Source of the DNA: CALGFI01 sp036374435
GTDB taxonomy: Bacteria > Actinomycetota > UBA4738 > HRBIN12
DNA: 26,011 nt
Assembly (NCBI GenBank): GCA_036374435.1
Contig: DASUTU010000146.1
Coordinates: forward strand, 1-26,011
Direction: 5' to 3'
A model generated the notes under the pieces. It was not told the origin of the DNA, did not search any database, and saw only the letters and a list, made by a program, of their open reading frames with translations. Shown in pieces: positions 6,393 to 14,629 of the stretch. Positions within the stretch are counted from its first letter, which is position 1, and each line of letters begins with the position of its first letter. A program made the translations under genes and the position numbers.

Positions 6393-8381
6393 TCACTCGG
6401 TGGGATCGGGCTCGCTCCCGGCGAGCTCCCGGGCCAGCCGGACGAACGCGTCGAACGCCGCGGGGTCGCTCATCGCCCCGGGCGTGGCGACCTCGTCGGG
6501 ATCGGCCCCCATGAACAGCCGTTTCACGGGCACCTCGAGCCGCTTGCCGTTGAGAGTCTTCGGGATGTCGGGCACCTGCAGGGTCATGTCCGGCACGTGG
6601 CGGGGCGACAGCTGCGACCGGATCTGGTTCGCGATGGTCGAGCGCAGCTCGTCGTCCAGCTCCGTCGACCCGTCGAGCGCCACGAACAACAACAGCCGCC
6701 CCTCCTCACCGAGCCGCCCGGTGTCCACGACGAGGCTCTCTCGAACGCCGGGGAGCGCGTCCACCACGCGATAGAGCTCGCTCGTCCCCACGCGCACGCC
6801 TGCGCGGTTGAGCGTCGCGTCCGACCGGCCGGTGATGATGCACGACCCGCGGTCGGTGATCTCGATCCAGTCGCCGTGGCGCCAGACTCCGGGGAACACG
6901 TCGAAGTAGCTCCCGCGGTACCGGCGGTCGTCGGGGTCGTTCCAGAACCGGAGGGGCATCGACGGCATGGGTTCGGTCAGGACGAGCTCGCCCACCTCGC
7001 CGACCAGGGAGCGGCCGTCGGGGTCGAACGCCTCCACCTTCGCTCCGAGGCACCGGCACTGGATCTCGCCCGCGTGGACGGGCAGCAGCGGGCACGAGCC
7101 GACGAACGCCGTGCACAGGTCGGTCCCCCCGCTGATCGACCCGAGCCACAGGTCGGGTTTGACGTGCCGGTAGGCCCAGCCGAACCCCTCGGGCGACAGC
7201 GGGGCCCCCGTCGACCCCACCGATCGCAGGCGGGACAGATCGGCGATCGAGGCCGGCTCGATCCCCGCCTTCATGCAGGCGTGCAGGTATGGGGCGCTCG
7301 TCCCCAGGTAGGTCATCTCGGTCTCCTCGGCCAGCCGCCACACGGCGCCGAGATCGGGATGGGCCGGGCTGCCGTCGTAGAGCACCACCGAGGCGCCGAC
7401 CAACAGTCCGCTCAGGAGGAAGTTCCACATCATCCAGCCCGTGGTGGTGAACCAGAAGAACCGGTCCTTCGGGCCGAGATCGAGATGGAGGGCCAGGGCC
7501 TTGAGATGCTCGAGGAGGATGCCGCCGTGGCCCTGGAGCATGGCCTTGGGCAGGCCCGTGGTCCCCGAGGAATACAGGATCCAGAGCGGGTGGTCGAAGG
7601 GCACCGCCTCGAACCGCAGGTCCTCGCGGTCGCCGATGAGCTCGGACCACGTCGTGGAGCCGGGGAGTTCGGGCGGGGCGTCTCGGAGGTACGGGACGAC
7701 CACGACCCGCCGCAGGCCGGGCAGCTCCGAGGCGATCTCGGCCACGACGGCGGACCGGTCGTGCTCCCGGCCGCCGTACCGGTATCCGTCCACCGCCAGC
7801 AGCACGGCGGGCTCGATCTGGCGGAACCGGTCGACCACCGACCGCGTGCCGAAGTCGGGCGAACATGAGGACCAGACGGCGCCGAGGCTCGCCGTCGCGA
7901 GGAACGCGATGGCGGCCTCCGGCGCGTTCGGCAGGAACGCCGCCACGCGGTCGCCCGGGCCCACGCCCAGGCGTCGAAGGCCGGCCGCCGCCCGGGCCAC
8001 GGCCTCCCGCAGCTCGGCCCGCGTGAGCTCGGCGCGCGCTCCGTCCTCGCGCCGGAAGACGAGGGCCGGCCGGTCGTCGGGTTCGGCCAGGGCGTGTTCG
8101 GCGTAGTTGAGGCGCGCGCCGGGGAACCAGCGGGCCCCCGGCATGCGGCGCTCGGCCAGCGCCCGCTCGAACGGCGCGTGCGACCCGACCTCGAAGAACT
8201 CCCACATGGAGGTCCAGAAGCCCTCGAGGTCCTCGACCGACCAGCGCCACAACTCGTCGTAGGAGCCGAACGCGCGGCCCTGGCGCCGGTCGAGCCACGA
8301 CAGATAGCGGGTGAGGACGGCGTCGCGGACCAGATCCTCCGGGGGCCGCCACAGGAGGCGGCCGGGCTCGACGTCGCTCAC
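6393..8381 (-). CDS. aacS: Acetoacetyl-CoA synthetase (acetoacetate-CoA ligase)
   Basis: This 662-aa protein belongs to the ANL adenylate-forming superfamily and converts acetoacetate, CoA and ATP to acetoacetyl-CoA. The N-terminus carries the aacS-type opening (LLWRPPEDLVRDAVLTRYLS; later ARWFPGARLNYAEHAL). The core shows SSCSPDFGTR, the phosphate-binding loop YSSGTTGLPK (270-279), FFWFTTTGWMMWNF, and SISGGTDLC. Near the C-terminus PKTLNGKRLEVPVK carries the catalytic lysine. Length matches the family (about 650 aa). The start GTG (8381) overlaps the stop of the CphA-like Mur ligase in GTGA, so the two are translationally coupled, an odd pairing. It would let the cell use acetoacetate or ketone bodies, or recycle polyhydroxybutyrate-derived acetoacetate. 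Confidence 0.95.
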   Translation of the reverse strand: MSDVEPGRLLWRPPEDLVRDAVLTRYLSWLDRRQGRAFGSYDELWRWSVEDLEGFWTSMWEFFEVGSHAPFERALAERRMPGARWFPGARLNYAEHALAEPDDRPALVFRREDGARAELTRAELREAVARAAAGLRRLGVGPGDRVAAFLPNAPEAAIAFLATASLGAVWSSCSPDFGTRSVVDRFRQIEPAVLLAVDGYRYGGREHDRSAVVAEIASELPGLRRVVVVPYLRDAPPELPGSTTWSELIGDREDLRFEAVPFDHPLWILYSSGTTGLPKAMLQGHGGILLEHLKALALHLDLGPKDRFFWFTTTGWMMWNFLLSGLLVGASVVLYDGSPAHPDLGAVWRLAEETEMTYLGTSAPYLHACMKAGIEPASIADLSRLRSVGSTGAPLSPEGFGWAYRHVKPDLWLGSISGGTDLCTAFVGSCPLLPVHAGEIQCRCLGAKVEAFDPDGRSLVGEVGELVLTEPMPSMPLRFWNDPDDRRYRGSYFDVFPGVWRHGDWIEITDRGSCIITGRSDATLNRAGVRVGTSELYRVVDALPGVRESLVVDTGRLGEEGRLLLFVALDGSTELDDELRSTIANQIRSQLSPRHVPDMTLQVPDIPKTLNGKRLEVPVKRLFMGADPDEVATPGAMSDPAAFDAFVRLARELAGSEPDPTE

Positions 8382-10099
8382 GGTCGCCTCCGGCCGGCCG
8401 TCTCCGGGCGCGACCGGCGGGCCGCGGCCACGATCTGCCGAACCCGGCCCGGCGTCGGCCGCCGGGCCCCCTGGTCCTCGAGCCAGGCGAAGACCTCGGG
8501 CCGCATACCGAGCGCCGTCGCCGCGACGACGTCGCCCCGGCGCGATCGCCGGAGCATGGCCCGGAGTGCGGAGAGCTCGTCGGCGTACACGTCGACCGCC
8601 TCGGCGCCGCCGTCGGCGGCGCCCGCCCGAAGGCGTTCGACGAGGTCCTGCCGGTCGCGGCCGCGCAGGTACCGCAGGAGCTCGGCCACGAGGAGGTGGT
8701 CGGACCCCCGGGCGGCCCGTTCGGCGAACCGGTGCAGGATGTCGTCGGACCGGTCGCCGGCCGAGCAGATGGCGAGCCACGTCTCGGCCCCGTCGCGCCG
8801 GAGCCCCGCGCACAGCTCGGTCAGGCTGGCCATGCCCGCCTCGTTGTGTGCGTAGTCGATCACGATGATGCGTCCGTCGAGCGTGAACAGGTTGGCGCGC
8901 CCCGGGTTTCGTTCGGGGTCCAGGACGAACGTGCGCAGGCCCCGGACCACGGCCGGCTCCGGTAGCCCGATGGCGAGCGCCGCCGAGGCCGCCTGCAGGG
9001 CGTTCATCACGTTGGGGCTCGAGATGCCCGCGATCGTGACCGGGACCTCCTCGAGCGGGACGAGCGGCCGCGACGTCGAGCCCTCCAGCACGGTGAGCGC
9101 GCCGTCGATCGGCGCGGTGGCGCGGCCCCGTTCGGCCAGGGCCCCGCGCAGGGCGGGATGGTCCGGGTCGAGCGAGCAGAGCCAGGGGCGCCCGGTGGCA
9201 GCACGCCGCATCGCCAGCACCCGCGGGTCGTCCGCGTTGAGCACGGCCCACCCCTTCGGACGCGTGATGCGGGTGATGGCGGCTTTGACCTCGGCGAGCT
9301 GGTCCAGCGACCGGATGCCCAGCAGTTCGAGGTGGTCGGCCGACACGTTCGTCACCACGGCCGCGTCGTTGTGCAGGACGCCGATCCCCCGGAGCAGGAT
9401 GCCCCCGCGGGCGGTTTCCAGCACCGCCACGTCAGGGCGCTGATCGAGCGCCATCCGCGCGCCGCCGAACCCAGAGTAATCGCCCTCCTCGACCAGCTCG
9501 CCGTCGTGGAACACGCCGTCGGTCGAGGAGTAGGCCACGCTCTTGCGGGCGGCCCGGACCAGATGCGCCAGCAGACGGACCGTGGTGGTCTTGCCGTTGG
9601 TGCCCGTGACCGAGACCACGGGGATCGACGGGTCGGGAAGCTCCGGCTCGGGTCCCGGATCCGCCGAGCGCACACGCACGGCCGCCTCGTCCAGCAGCCG
9701 ATCCGGAGAACGGCGCCCGCCGAGCTCCCCGAGCACGCCGACCATCTCGCGCGCGGCCGCCTCGGCCGTCCCGCGCCGCCGCCACGGGAACGCCACGACG
9801 ACGTGGTCGGGATCGGCGCCCGGTCGAGCTCGGACCGCGAGCCTGATGGCGGAGGCGGCGGCGAGCCGTCTGGTGAGATGTGAGGCCAGCCGAGCCGCGG
9901 CCCGTCGGCGCTGCTCGGACCGCGGGGCGCCCGGGCGGCCTTCCCCGACGGTTCGCGCCAGGATGCCCTCGAACCGGCTCTGCGGCAGGGCGAGCAGCGG
10001 GGCGACGTCGACCGTCAGCTTGATCGCGGGACGCGGGAAATACAGGTTCGGCCCGTCGAGCACCCGAAGTTCCACGAGCTCGGCACGGGGCGCGCCCAC
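8378..10099 (-). CDS. CphA-like Mur ligase lacking the ATP-grasp domain
   Basis: This 573-aa protein combines a CphA-type N-domain with a CphA-type Mur-ligase domain but has no ATP-grasp domain between them. Residues about 8-140 match the CphA N-domain layout (LRVLDGPNLYFPRPAIKLTV against LETQVFRGPNFWSYDPCIRL in the neighbouring CphA). The linker leads directly to the P-loop GTNGKTTT (166-173, Lys170). It keeps LETARGGILLRG, VTNVSADHLELLG, NADDPRV, IDYAHNEAG, SAGDRSDD and a late RGR motif, all parallel to CphA. It should therefore hold the ATP-dependent amide-ligase chemistry, but could not extend a poly-Asp backbone as CphA1 does. The start is uncertain: GTG 10099 is preferred, GTG 10075 possible, neither with a good Shine-Dalgarno. 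It follows the MFS gene by 46 nt. Amino-acid substrate unknown. Confidence 0.88.
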   Translation of the reverse strand: MGAPRAELVELRVLDGPNLYFPRPAIKLTVDVAPLLALPQSRFEGILARTVGEGRPGAPRSEQRRRAAARLASHLTRRLAAASAIRLAVRARPGADPDHVVVAFPWRRRGTAEAAAREMVGVLGELGGRRSPDRLLDEAAVRVRSADPGPEPELPDPSIPVVSVTGTNGKTTTVRLLAHLVRAARKSVAYSSTDGVFHDGELVEEGDYSGFGGARMALDQRPDVAVLETARGGILLRGIGVLHNDAAVVTNVSADHLELLGIRSLDQLAEVKAAITRITRPKGWAVLNADDPRVLAMRRAATGRPWLCSLDPDHPALRGALAERGRATAPIDGALTVLEGSTSRPLVPLEEVPVTIAGISSPNVMNALQAASAALAIGLPEPAVVRGLRTFVLDPERNPGRANLFTLDGRIIVIDYAHNEAGMASLTELCAGLRRDGAETWLAICSAGDRSDDILHRFAERAARGSDHLLVAELLRYLRGRDRQDLVERLRAGAADGGAEAVDVYADELSALRAMLRRSRRGDVVAATALGMRPEVFAWLEDQGARRPTPGRVRQIVAAARRSRPETAGRRRP

Positions 10100-10115
10100 G
10101 GCCCGAGCATATTGC

Positions 10116-10184
10116 CGCGCGTTCGCCCTCGCTGCTCGAGCCCTCTCAGCCCGGGGGGCTATCGCTCGCGCGTTCGCCCTCGCT
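10116..10184. repeat. 18-bp direct repeat at the MFS 3' end
   Basis: CGCGCGTTCGCCCTCGCT occurs at 10116-10133 and again at 10167-10184, 51 bp apart. One copy lies in the last codons of the MFS gene (encoding part of its charged C-tail), the other in the gap before the Mur-ligase gene. The composition (GCGAG/CTCGC-rich next to CCCCCCGGGCTGA) recalls the 51-bp elements at 20165 and 22314, but the sequences are not the same. Confidence 0.75.
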
Positions 10185-11471
10185 CCCGTCAGCCCGCGAA
10201 CCCGGGTCGCCGACGTGATACCGGCGGAAGGCCGGGATGTACCTTGCGACCGCCACCGCGCCCACGATGCACAACAGTCCGCCGGAGACCACCGAGGCGG
10301 TCGCCGAGAACGCTGCGGCCACCAGTCCTGCCTCGAGATCGCCAAGGCGCGGCCCGCCGGTCACGACCATGATGTGGATGCCGCTGAGCCGTCCGCGAAG
10401 GTGATCCGGCACCGTGAGCTGGAGGATCGTGTTGCGGAACACGGCCGAGATGACGTCGGCGCCGCCGGCCAGCGCCAGCAACGCGAGCCCCAGCCACAGG
10501 TTCGCGCCCACCAGCCCGAACGCGGCGATCCCGGCCCCCCACACGATCACCGCCCAGATGACGGCTCGTCCCTGATGACGGACCCGCCCCACCCACCCGG
10601 TGGTGGCCGCGGCCAGGAACGCGCCGACGGCGGGCGCGGCGAACAGCAACCCCACCACCACATCGCCGCGGTGGAACTGGGTGACGGCGAGGATGGCGAA
10701 CAGGGCCCGGGGCATGCCGAAGACCATCGCGACGATGTCGATGACGAACGTGGACTGCAACACGCGCCGGCCACGGAGGTAGGCGAACCCGTCGCGAACG
10801 GCCCGCCACCCCACGGGGGTGCGTTCAGCTTCGAGCGGCGGCATCGGCCGGATCGCGATCGCGGCGAGGAGGAGCAGGACGATCGAGCCGACGTCGATCC
10901 CGTAGGCCCACTGGAAGCCGAGCTGGCCTACGACCACCCCGGCCACGGCGGGCCCCACCAGGCCGGCGAAGTTCCAGGTGATCTGGTTCAGCGCGGCGGC
11001 GGCCGGCAGCAGGTCGCGCCCGAGGAGCCGGGGAGCCATCGCGTTGCGGGTGGGCCCGTCCACGGCGGACGAGGCGGCCGTGCCGGCGACGGCCGCGTAG
11101 ATCAGGCCGACGGGTGGGTCGCCGGCCAGCGCGCCGAGGAACAAGGTCCCGGACGACGCCAGGAAGCCGAACTGCGCCGCGATCAACACGCGGCGGCGGT
11201 CGAACGCATCCAGGAACGTGCTCCCGGCGAGCGTTCCACCGAGCAGCGCCACGAAGCCGACCAGCCCGATCATGCCGACCGCGGCGGGCGACCCGGTCTG
11301 CCGGGTCACCTGGATGAACGTGGCCACGATGGTGAACTGGGACCCCATCGTGGACGCGAGCAGCCCGAACCACAAGATTCGGAAGTCCCGCGACGTCCGC
11401 AGCGGGGTGATGTCCACCGCCAGGCGGCGGACGGTCCCGCGGAAGCGGGCGCGCCGTCCCGTCTCGCGCAC
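10146..11471 (-). CDS. MFS transporter (EntS-like, MFS_3 type)
   Basis: This 441-aa protein has about 12 hydrophobic segments and the layout of drug/siderophore-exporter-like MFS proteins: a short cytoplasmic N-tail, LRTSRDFRILWFGLLASTMG before helix 1, the loop 2-3 motif around FLDAFDRRRVLIAAQ, and VDGPTRNAMAPRLLGRDLLP after helix 4, typical of the EntS/MFS_3 group. The substrate cannot be deduced. Its place between gabT and the CphA-like ligase makes export of an amino-acid-derived compound conceivable. The GTG start (11471) lacks a Shine-Dalgarno but has TACCGT 7 nt upstream. The last dozen residues (ADGSEGERASDSPPG) are encoded partly by the 18-bp repeat, so the C-tail is probably not functional. 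Confidence 0.9.
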   Translation of the reverse strand: MRETGRRARFRGTVRRLAVDITPLRTSRDFRILWFGLLASTMGSQFTIVATFIQVTRQTGSPAAVGMIGLVGFVALLGGTLAGSTFLDAFDRRRVLIAAQFGFLASSGTLFLGALAGDPPVGLIYAAVAGTAASSAVDGPTRNAMAPRLLGRDLLPAAAALNQITWNFAGLVGPAVAGVVVGQLGFQWAYGIDVGSIVLLLLAAIAIRPMPPLEAERTPVGWRAVRDGFAYLRGRRVLQSTFVIDIVAMVFGMPRALFAILAVTQFHRGDVVVGLLFAAPAVGAFLAAATTGWVGRVRHQGRAVIWAVIVWGAGIAAFGLVGANLWLGLALLALAGGADVISAVFRNTILQLTVPDHLRGRLSGIHIMVVTGGPRLGDLEAGLVAAAFSATASVVSGGLLCIVGAVAVARYIPAFRRYHVGDPGSRADGSEGERASDSPPG

Positions 11472-11478
11472 GCGAAGG

Positions 11479-11484
11479 ACGGTA
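11479..11484 (-). promoter_or_regulatory. Putative leaderless -10 box of the MFS gene
   Basis: TACCGT on the minus strand, 7 nt before the GTG at 11471. It suggests an internal promoter within the gabT-to-thioredoxin gene run. Confidence 0.35.
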
Positions 11485-11534
11485 GCAGCGGCGCACGCGG
11501 CCCCCGGGTCCGCGTGCTGCCGTTGGTGGTGGGA

Positions 11535-12872
11535 TCAGGTCAGCGCGCCGATGGCCTCGTCCAGGACCTCGAGGCCCTCCTGCAGGAGCGGTTCGTCGAT
11601 CGTGAGCGGCGGCAGGAGGCGGATCACGTTGTCGTAGGTGCCGGCCTTCAGCACCACCACGCCGTTCTCGAGGCACCGCCGGATCATCTGCGTGCCGGCG
11701 TCCGAGGCCAGCGGCTCCTTCGTGGCGCGGTCGGCCACCAGCTCGATCGCGTTCATCATGCCGCGCCCACGAACGTCTCCGATCACCTGGTGGCGGGCTT
11801 GCATCTCGACGAGCCCGGCTCGCATCCGCTCACCGAGCGTGCGCGAACGCTCCAGCAACCCCTCGCGCTCGATCTGGTCGAGCACCGCGATCGCGGCAGC
11901 GGCCGCGACGGGGTTGCCCCCGTAGGTGCCGCCGAGCCCCCCGACGTGGACCGAGTCCATCACCTCGGCCCGGCCGGTGACGGCGCTGATGGGCAGGCCG
12001 CCGCCGAGCGACTTCGCGCTCGTGACCACATCGGGGACCACGCCCTCGTCCTCGATGGCGAACCAGCGGCCGGCCCGGCCCATCCCGCTCTGGATCTCGT
12101 CGGCGATGAACAGGATCCCGTTCTCGGCGCAGAACTCGGCAAGGCCCGCCAGGAAGCCGGGGGCCGGGACGATGAAGCCGCCTTCGCCCTGGATGGGCTC
12201 GACGATCACCGCGGCGATGTTCTCCTCGCCGATGTGTTTGTGCATCTCGTCGCGCGCGTACTCGAGCGCCTCCTCGGCCGCACGATCCGGTCCCGACGGC
12301 CACCGGTAGGGGTAGGCGAACGGCAGCCGGTAGACCTCAGGCGCGAACGGGCCCATGCCCTGCTTGTACGGCATGACCTTGGCGGTGAGGGACATCGCGA
12401 GCAGCGTCCGCCCGTGGAACGCGTGGTCGAACGCCACCACGGCGTCCCGGCCGGTGAACCTCCGGGCGATCTTGACGGCGTTCTCGACGGCCTCGGCGCC
12501 CGAGTTGGCGAACATCGTCTTCTTCGGCCCGTCCCCGGGAACCAGCCCGTTCAGGCGCTCGGCGAGCTCGATGTAAGGCTCGTTGGCCGTGACGTGGAAA
12601 CACGTGTGGGTGTCGAGCTCGAGCTGCGCCTGCGCGGCCCGGACCACCTCGGCGGAGGTGTGGCCCACGTTCAGCACGGAGATCCCCGTGGACAGGTCGA
12701 TCAGCCGGTTGCCGTCGACGTCTTCGATGATCGCCCCCGACGCCCGGGCGGTCACGATCTGATGGATGTTCGCCACGCCTTGGGGGACGGCCGACGTTCG
12801 CCGCTCCCACAGCTCCCTGGATCGCGGCCCAGGGATCTCGGTGACGACCTTGCGCTCCTGTGGGATGTCCAT
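11535..12872 (-). CDS. gabT: 4-aminobutyrate aminotransferase (class III PLP aminotransferase)
   Basis: This 445-aa enzyme transfers the amino group of GABA to 2-oxoglutarate, giving succinate semialdehyde. Motifs visible in order: NSGAEAVENAVKIAR (123-137, phosphate-binding), AFDHAFHGRTLLAMSLT (147-163), VIVEPIQGEGGF, IADEIQSGMGRAGRW with Asp258 for the pyridine nitrogen, and TSAKSLGGGLP with Lys287 as Schiff-base lysine. The VANIHQIVTARASGAII start and GGTYGGNPVA favour GabT over acetylornithine or ornithine aminotransferases, though overlap with 5-aminovalerate activity is usual. The ATG at 12872 is preceded by GGAGG about 5 nt away. It heads a minus-strand run and diverges from pucR. Confidence 0.93.
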   Translation of the reverse strand: MDIPQERKVVTEIPGPRSRELWERRTSAVPQGVANIHQIVTARASGAIIEDVDGNRLIDLSTGISVLNVGHTSAEVVRAAQAQLELDTHTCFHVTANEPYIELAERLNGLVPGDGPKKTMFANSGAEAVENAVKIARRFTGRDAVVAFDHAFHGRTLLAMSLTAKVMPYKQGMGPFAPEVYRLPFAYPYRWPSGPDRAAEEALEYARDEMHKHIGEENIAAVIVEPIQGEGGFIVPAPGFLAGLAEFCAENGILFIADEIQSGMGRAGRWFAIEDEGVVPDVVTSAKSLGGGLPISAVTGRAEVMDSVHVGGLGGTYGGNPVAAAAAIAVLDQIEREGLLERSRTLGERMRAGLVEMQARHQVIGDVRGRGMMNAIELVADRATKEPLASDAGTQMIRRCLENGVVVLKAGTYDNVIRLLPPLTIDEPLLQEGLEVLDEAIGALT

Positions 12873-13065
12873 CGGGCCTCCAGGGTTCGACCGGTCCTAT
12901 CGGCGCCGGAATCGGCGCCACCTCCGGAGTGTCCGCCGAACGCGGGGGTGTTGTCAGGCGGGGCCGGGGCAAAGGGCCGGTTGTGCGTTTGTACGGCCCG
13001 TCCAGCCATCTTCCCCGTGACCGCTCGGCCGGGTACCGGGGTTGTACCGTTCGTACAATCGGCGC
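12873..13065. promoter_or_regulatory. gabT-pucR divergent control region
   Basis: This 193-bp intergenic stretch holds a perfect TTGTAC-N5-GTACAA dyad at 13042-13058, an extra TTGTAC half-site at 12989-12994, and a tandem TCGGCGCC at 12900-12907 and 12912-12919 nearer gabT. The arrangement is that expected if PucR controls both itself and gabT. No clear -10/-35 pair for gabT was found. Confidence 0.55.
13042..13059 (+). promoter_or_regulatory. 17-bp palindrome overlapping a leaderless -10 box
   Basis: TTGTAC (13042-13047) and GTACAA (13053-13058) flank CGTTC. TACAAT (13054-13059) within the right arm matches the -10 consensus at five of six bases and ends 6 nt before the pucR GTG, so the start site would fall on the start codon. 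A protein bound to the dyad would cover the -10, consistent with autorepression. Confidence 0.6.
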
Positions 13066-14619
13066 GTGAGGCTCACCGTGGCCGACATCCTCCATGCCCC
13101 GGGCCTGGCGTTGCGCCTGGTGGCCGGGGAGACGGGGACGGACCGGGCGGTCCGCTGGATCCACAGCTCCGAGCTCGAGGACCCCACGCCGTGGCTGAAG
13201 GGGGGAGAGATCCTCCTGACGACCGGCGCCGGCATCGGCGACACCCCTGCCAAACACCGCGCGTACCTCCAGCGTTTGGTGGACGCCGGGCTGTCCGGCC
13301 TCGGCTTCGGTCTGGGGTTGGGCCACGACAAGGTCCCCCGGGCGCTCGTGACGGCCGCCGACCGAACGGGGTTCCCGCTGTTCGAGGTGCCGTATCCGGT
13401 CCCGTTCATCGCCATCACCGAGGCCGTGTTCACGAGGCTCCTGTCCGAGCAGTTCGACGTTCTCCAGCGAGCCGTGGACCAGGAGCGGGCGTTGACGAGG
13501 GCGGTGATGGACGGCGCCGGCGTCGAAGGCATCGCGGCCTCGTTGGCGCGGGTCACGGGAGGATGGGTCCTGCTCCTCGATCTTCACGGGATCCCCCTGG
13601 CCGCGACGTCGGCCACGGCCCGCCAGCGGGCGCCGCGCGTGTGGCAGGAGTTGGCCACGTCGCGGCCCGACGGGACGGGGTTCAGCCTGACCCTCGTCGA
13701 TCGCGGCCAGACCGTCTGGATCCAGCCCGTGGGCGCCCAGGGCCGGATCGAGGCGTTCCTCGCCGTGGGCGCCTCCGAACCGCTGTCGCAGGTGGACCGC
13801 ATCGTGGCCGGGCACGCGTTGTCGCTGTTCGCGATCGAGCTCGCCAAGTCCCGGGCCGTGGCCGAGGCCGAGCGCCGGCTCCAAGGAGACTTCCTCGAGT
13901 CGCTCGCGGCCGGCCGGGTTTCCCCGCCGGAGGCCGCCCGGGGTCTCACCCGGTTCGGGTTCGGGCGGGACGCCTCCGTGATGGTGCTCGCCCTCGAGAC
14001 GTCGGGGGAGGCCGGGGACCTGGCGTACGCCGCCGAGGATCACCTGTCGCGGGCCGGGGCCCCGTACATGGTGTCACGGGCCGAAGACGAGGTCGACGTC
14101 TTGTTGCCGTTCGAACCGGAGCTGGACGTGAAGGAGCTCCGGGCCGCGATCGCCAAGCGGCTCGACGGCGACCCCCAGGTGCGCCTGGGGGCCGGCGGGG
14201 CCGCCGCCCCCGCTGACGCCGGACGCAGCCTGCGCGAGGCCCGGTACGCGCTCCAGGTCTGCCGGCTCGAGGGCTGGGAGGCGGCCGGGTTCGAGGACCT
14301 CGGCACGTACCGCCTCCTGCTCTCGATGGCGGACCCGGGGGCCCTGGCGGCGTTCGCGGACTCCCTGCTGTCGCCGATCGACGCGTACGACCGGGCGCAC
14401 GGCGGCGAGCTCCAGGCCTCGCTGCGGGCCTTCCTCCAGCACAACGCACGGTGGGAGACCGCGGCCGCGGAGCTCTACGTGCACCGCCACACGCTCCGCT
14501 ACCGGATGCGCAAGGTGGAGGAGCTCACGGGGCGCGACCTGTCCTCCAGCTTCGACCGCATGGAGTTCTGGCTCGCGCTGCGAGCGCGCGAGCTCCTGGC
14601 CGAGCCCGACGCCGGCTGA
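13066..14619 (+). CDS. PucR-family transcriptional regulator
   Basis: This 517-aa protein has the three-part PucR plan. The N-terminal purine-catabolism-regulator-like domain (about 1-120) opens LTVADILHAPGLALRLVAGE, followed by RWIHSSELEDPTPWLKGGEI and LLTTG. A central GGDEF-like region lies at about 290-400. The C-terminal PucR helix-turn-helix (about 450-510) reads LRAFLQHNARWETAAAELYV and HRHTLRYRMRKVEELTGRDL. Characterised relatives regulate purine, amino-acid or amine catabolism genes by sensing pathway intermediates. Here gabT diverges from it and aldehyde dehydrogenases follow, so a GABA/putrescine role is likely but inferred. I chose GTG 13066 because the family N-terminus begins there and a -10 box fits leaderless initiation. 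Confidence 0.92.
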   Translation: MRLTVADILHAPGLALRLVAGETGTDRAVRWIHSSELEDPTPWLKGGEILLTTGAGIGDTPAKHRAYLQRLVDAGLSGLGFGLGLGHDKVPRALVTAADRTGFPLFEVPYPVPFIAITEAVFTRLLSEQFDVLQRAVDQERALTRAVMDGAGVEGIAASLARVTGGWVLLLDLHGIPLAATSATARQRAPRVWQELATSRPDGTGFSLTLVDRGQTVWIQPVGAQGRIEAFLAVGASEPLSQVDRIVAGHALSLFAIELAKSRAVAEAERRLQGDFLESLAAGRVSPPEAARGLTRFGFGRDASVMVLALETSGEAGDLAYAAEDHLSRAGAPYMVSRAEDEVDVLLPFEPELDVKELRAAIAKRLDGDPQVRLGAGGAAAPADAGRSLREARYALQVCRLEGWEAAGFEDLGTYRLLLSMADPGALAAFADSLLSPIDAYDRAHGGELQASLRAFLQHNARWETAAAELYVHRHTLRYRMRKVEELTGRDLSSSFDRMEFWLALRARELLAEPDAG

Positions 14620-14629
14620 GGCGGCGGCC

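Noticed and set aside
5511..7868. Plus-strand 785-aa frame antisense to thioredoxin-like and aacS genes
   Set aside because: Its translation is the mirror of the real minus-strand genes and has no motif.
8378..10099. Reading the ligase as a housekeeping MurC/D/E/F or FolC
   Set aside because: The CphA-type N-domain and the ETARGGIL and DYAHN contexts match CphA's Mur domain more closely than peptidoglycan or folate ligases.
9543..13041. Very long plus-strand open frame running into pucR
   Set aside because: It lies antisense to the CphA-like ligase, MFS and gabT, whose protein families are clear; the plus-strand reading has no domain.
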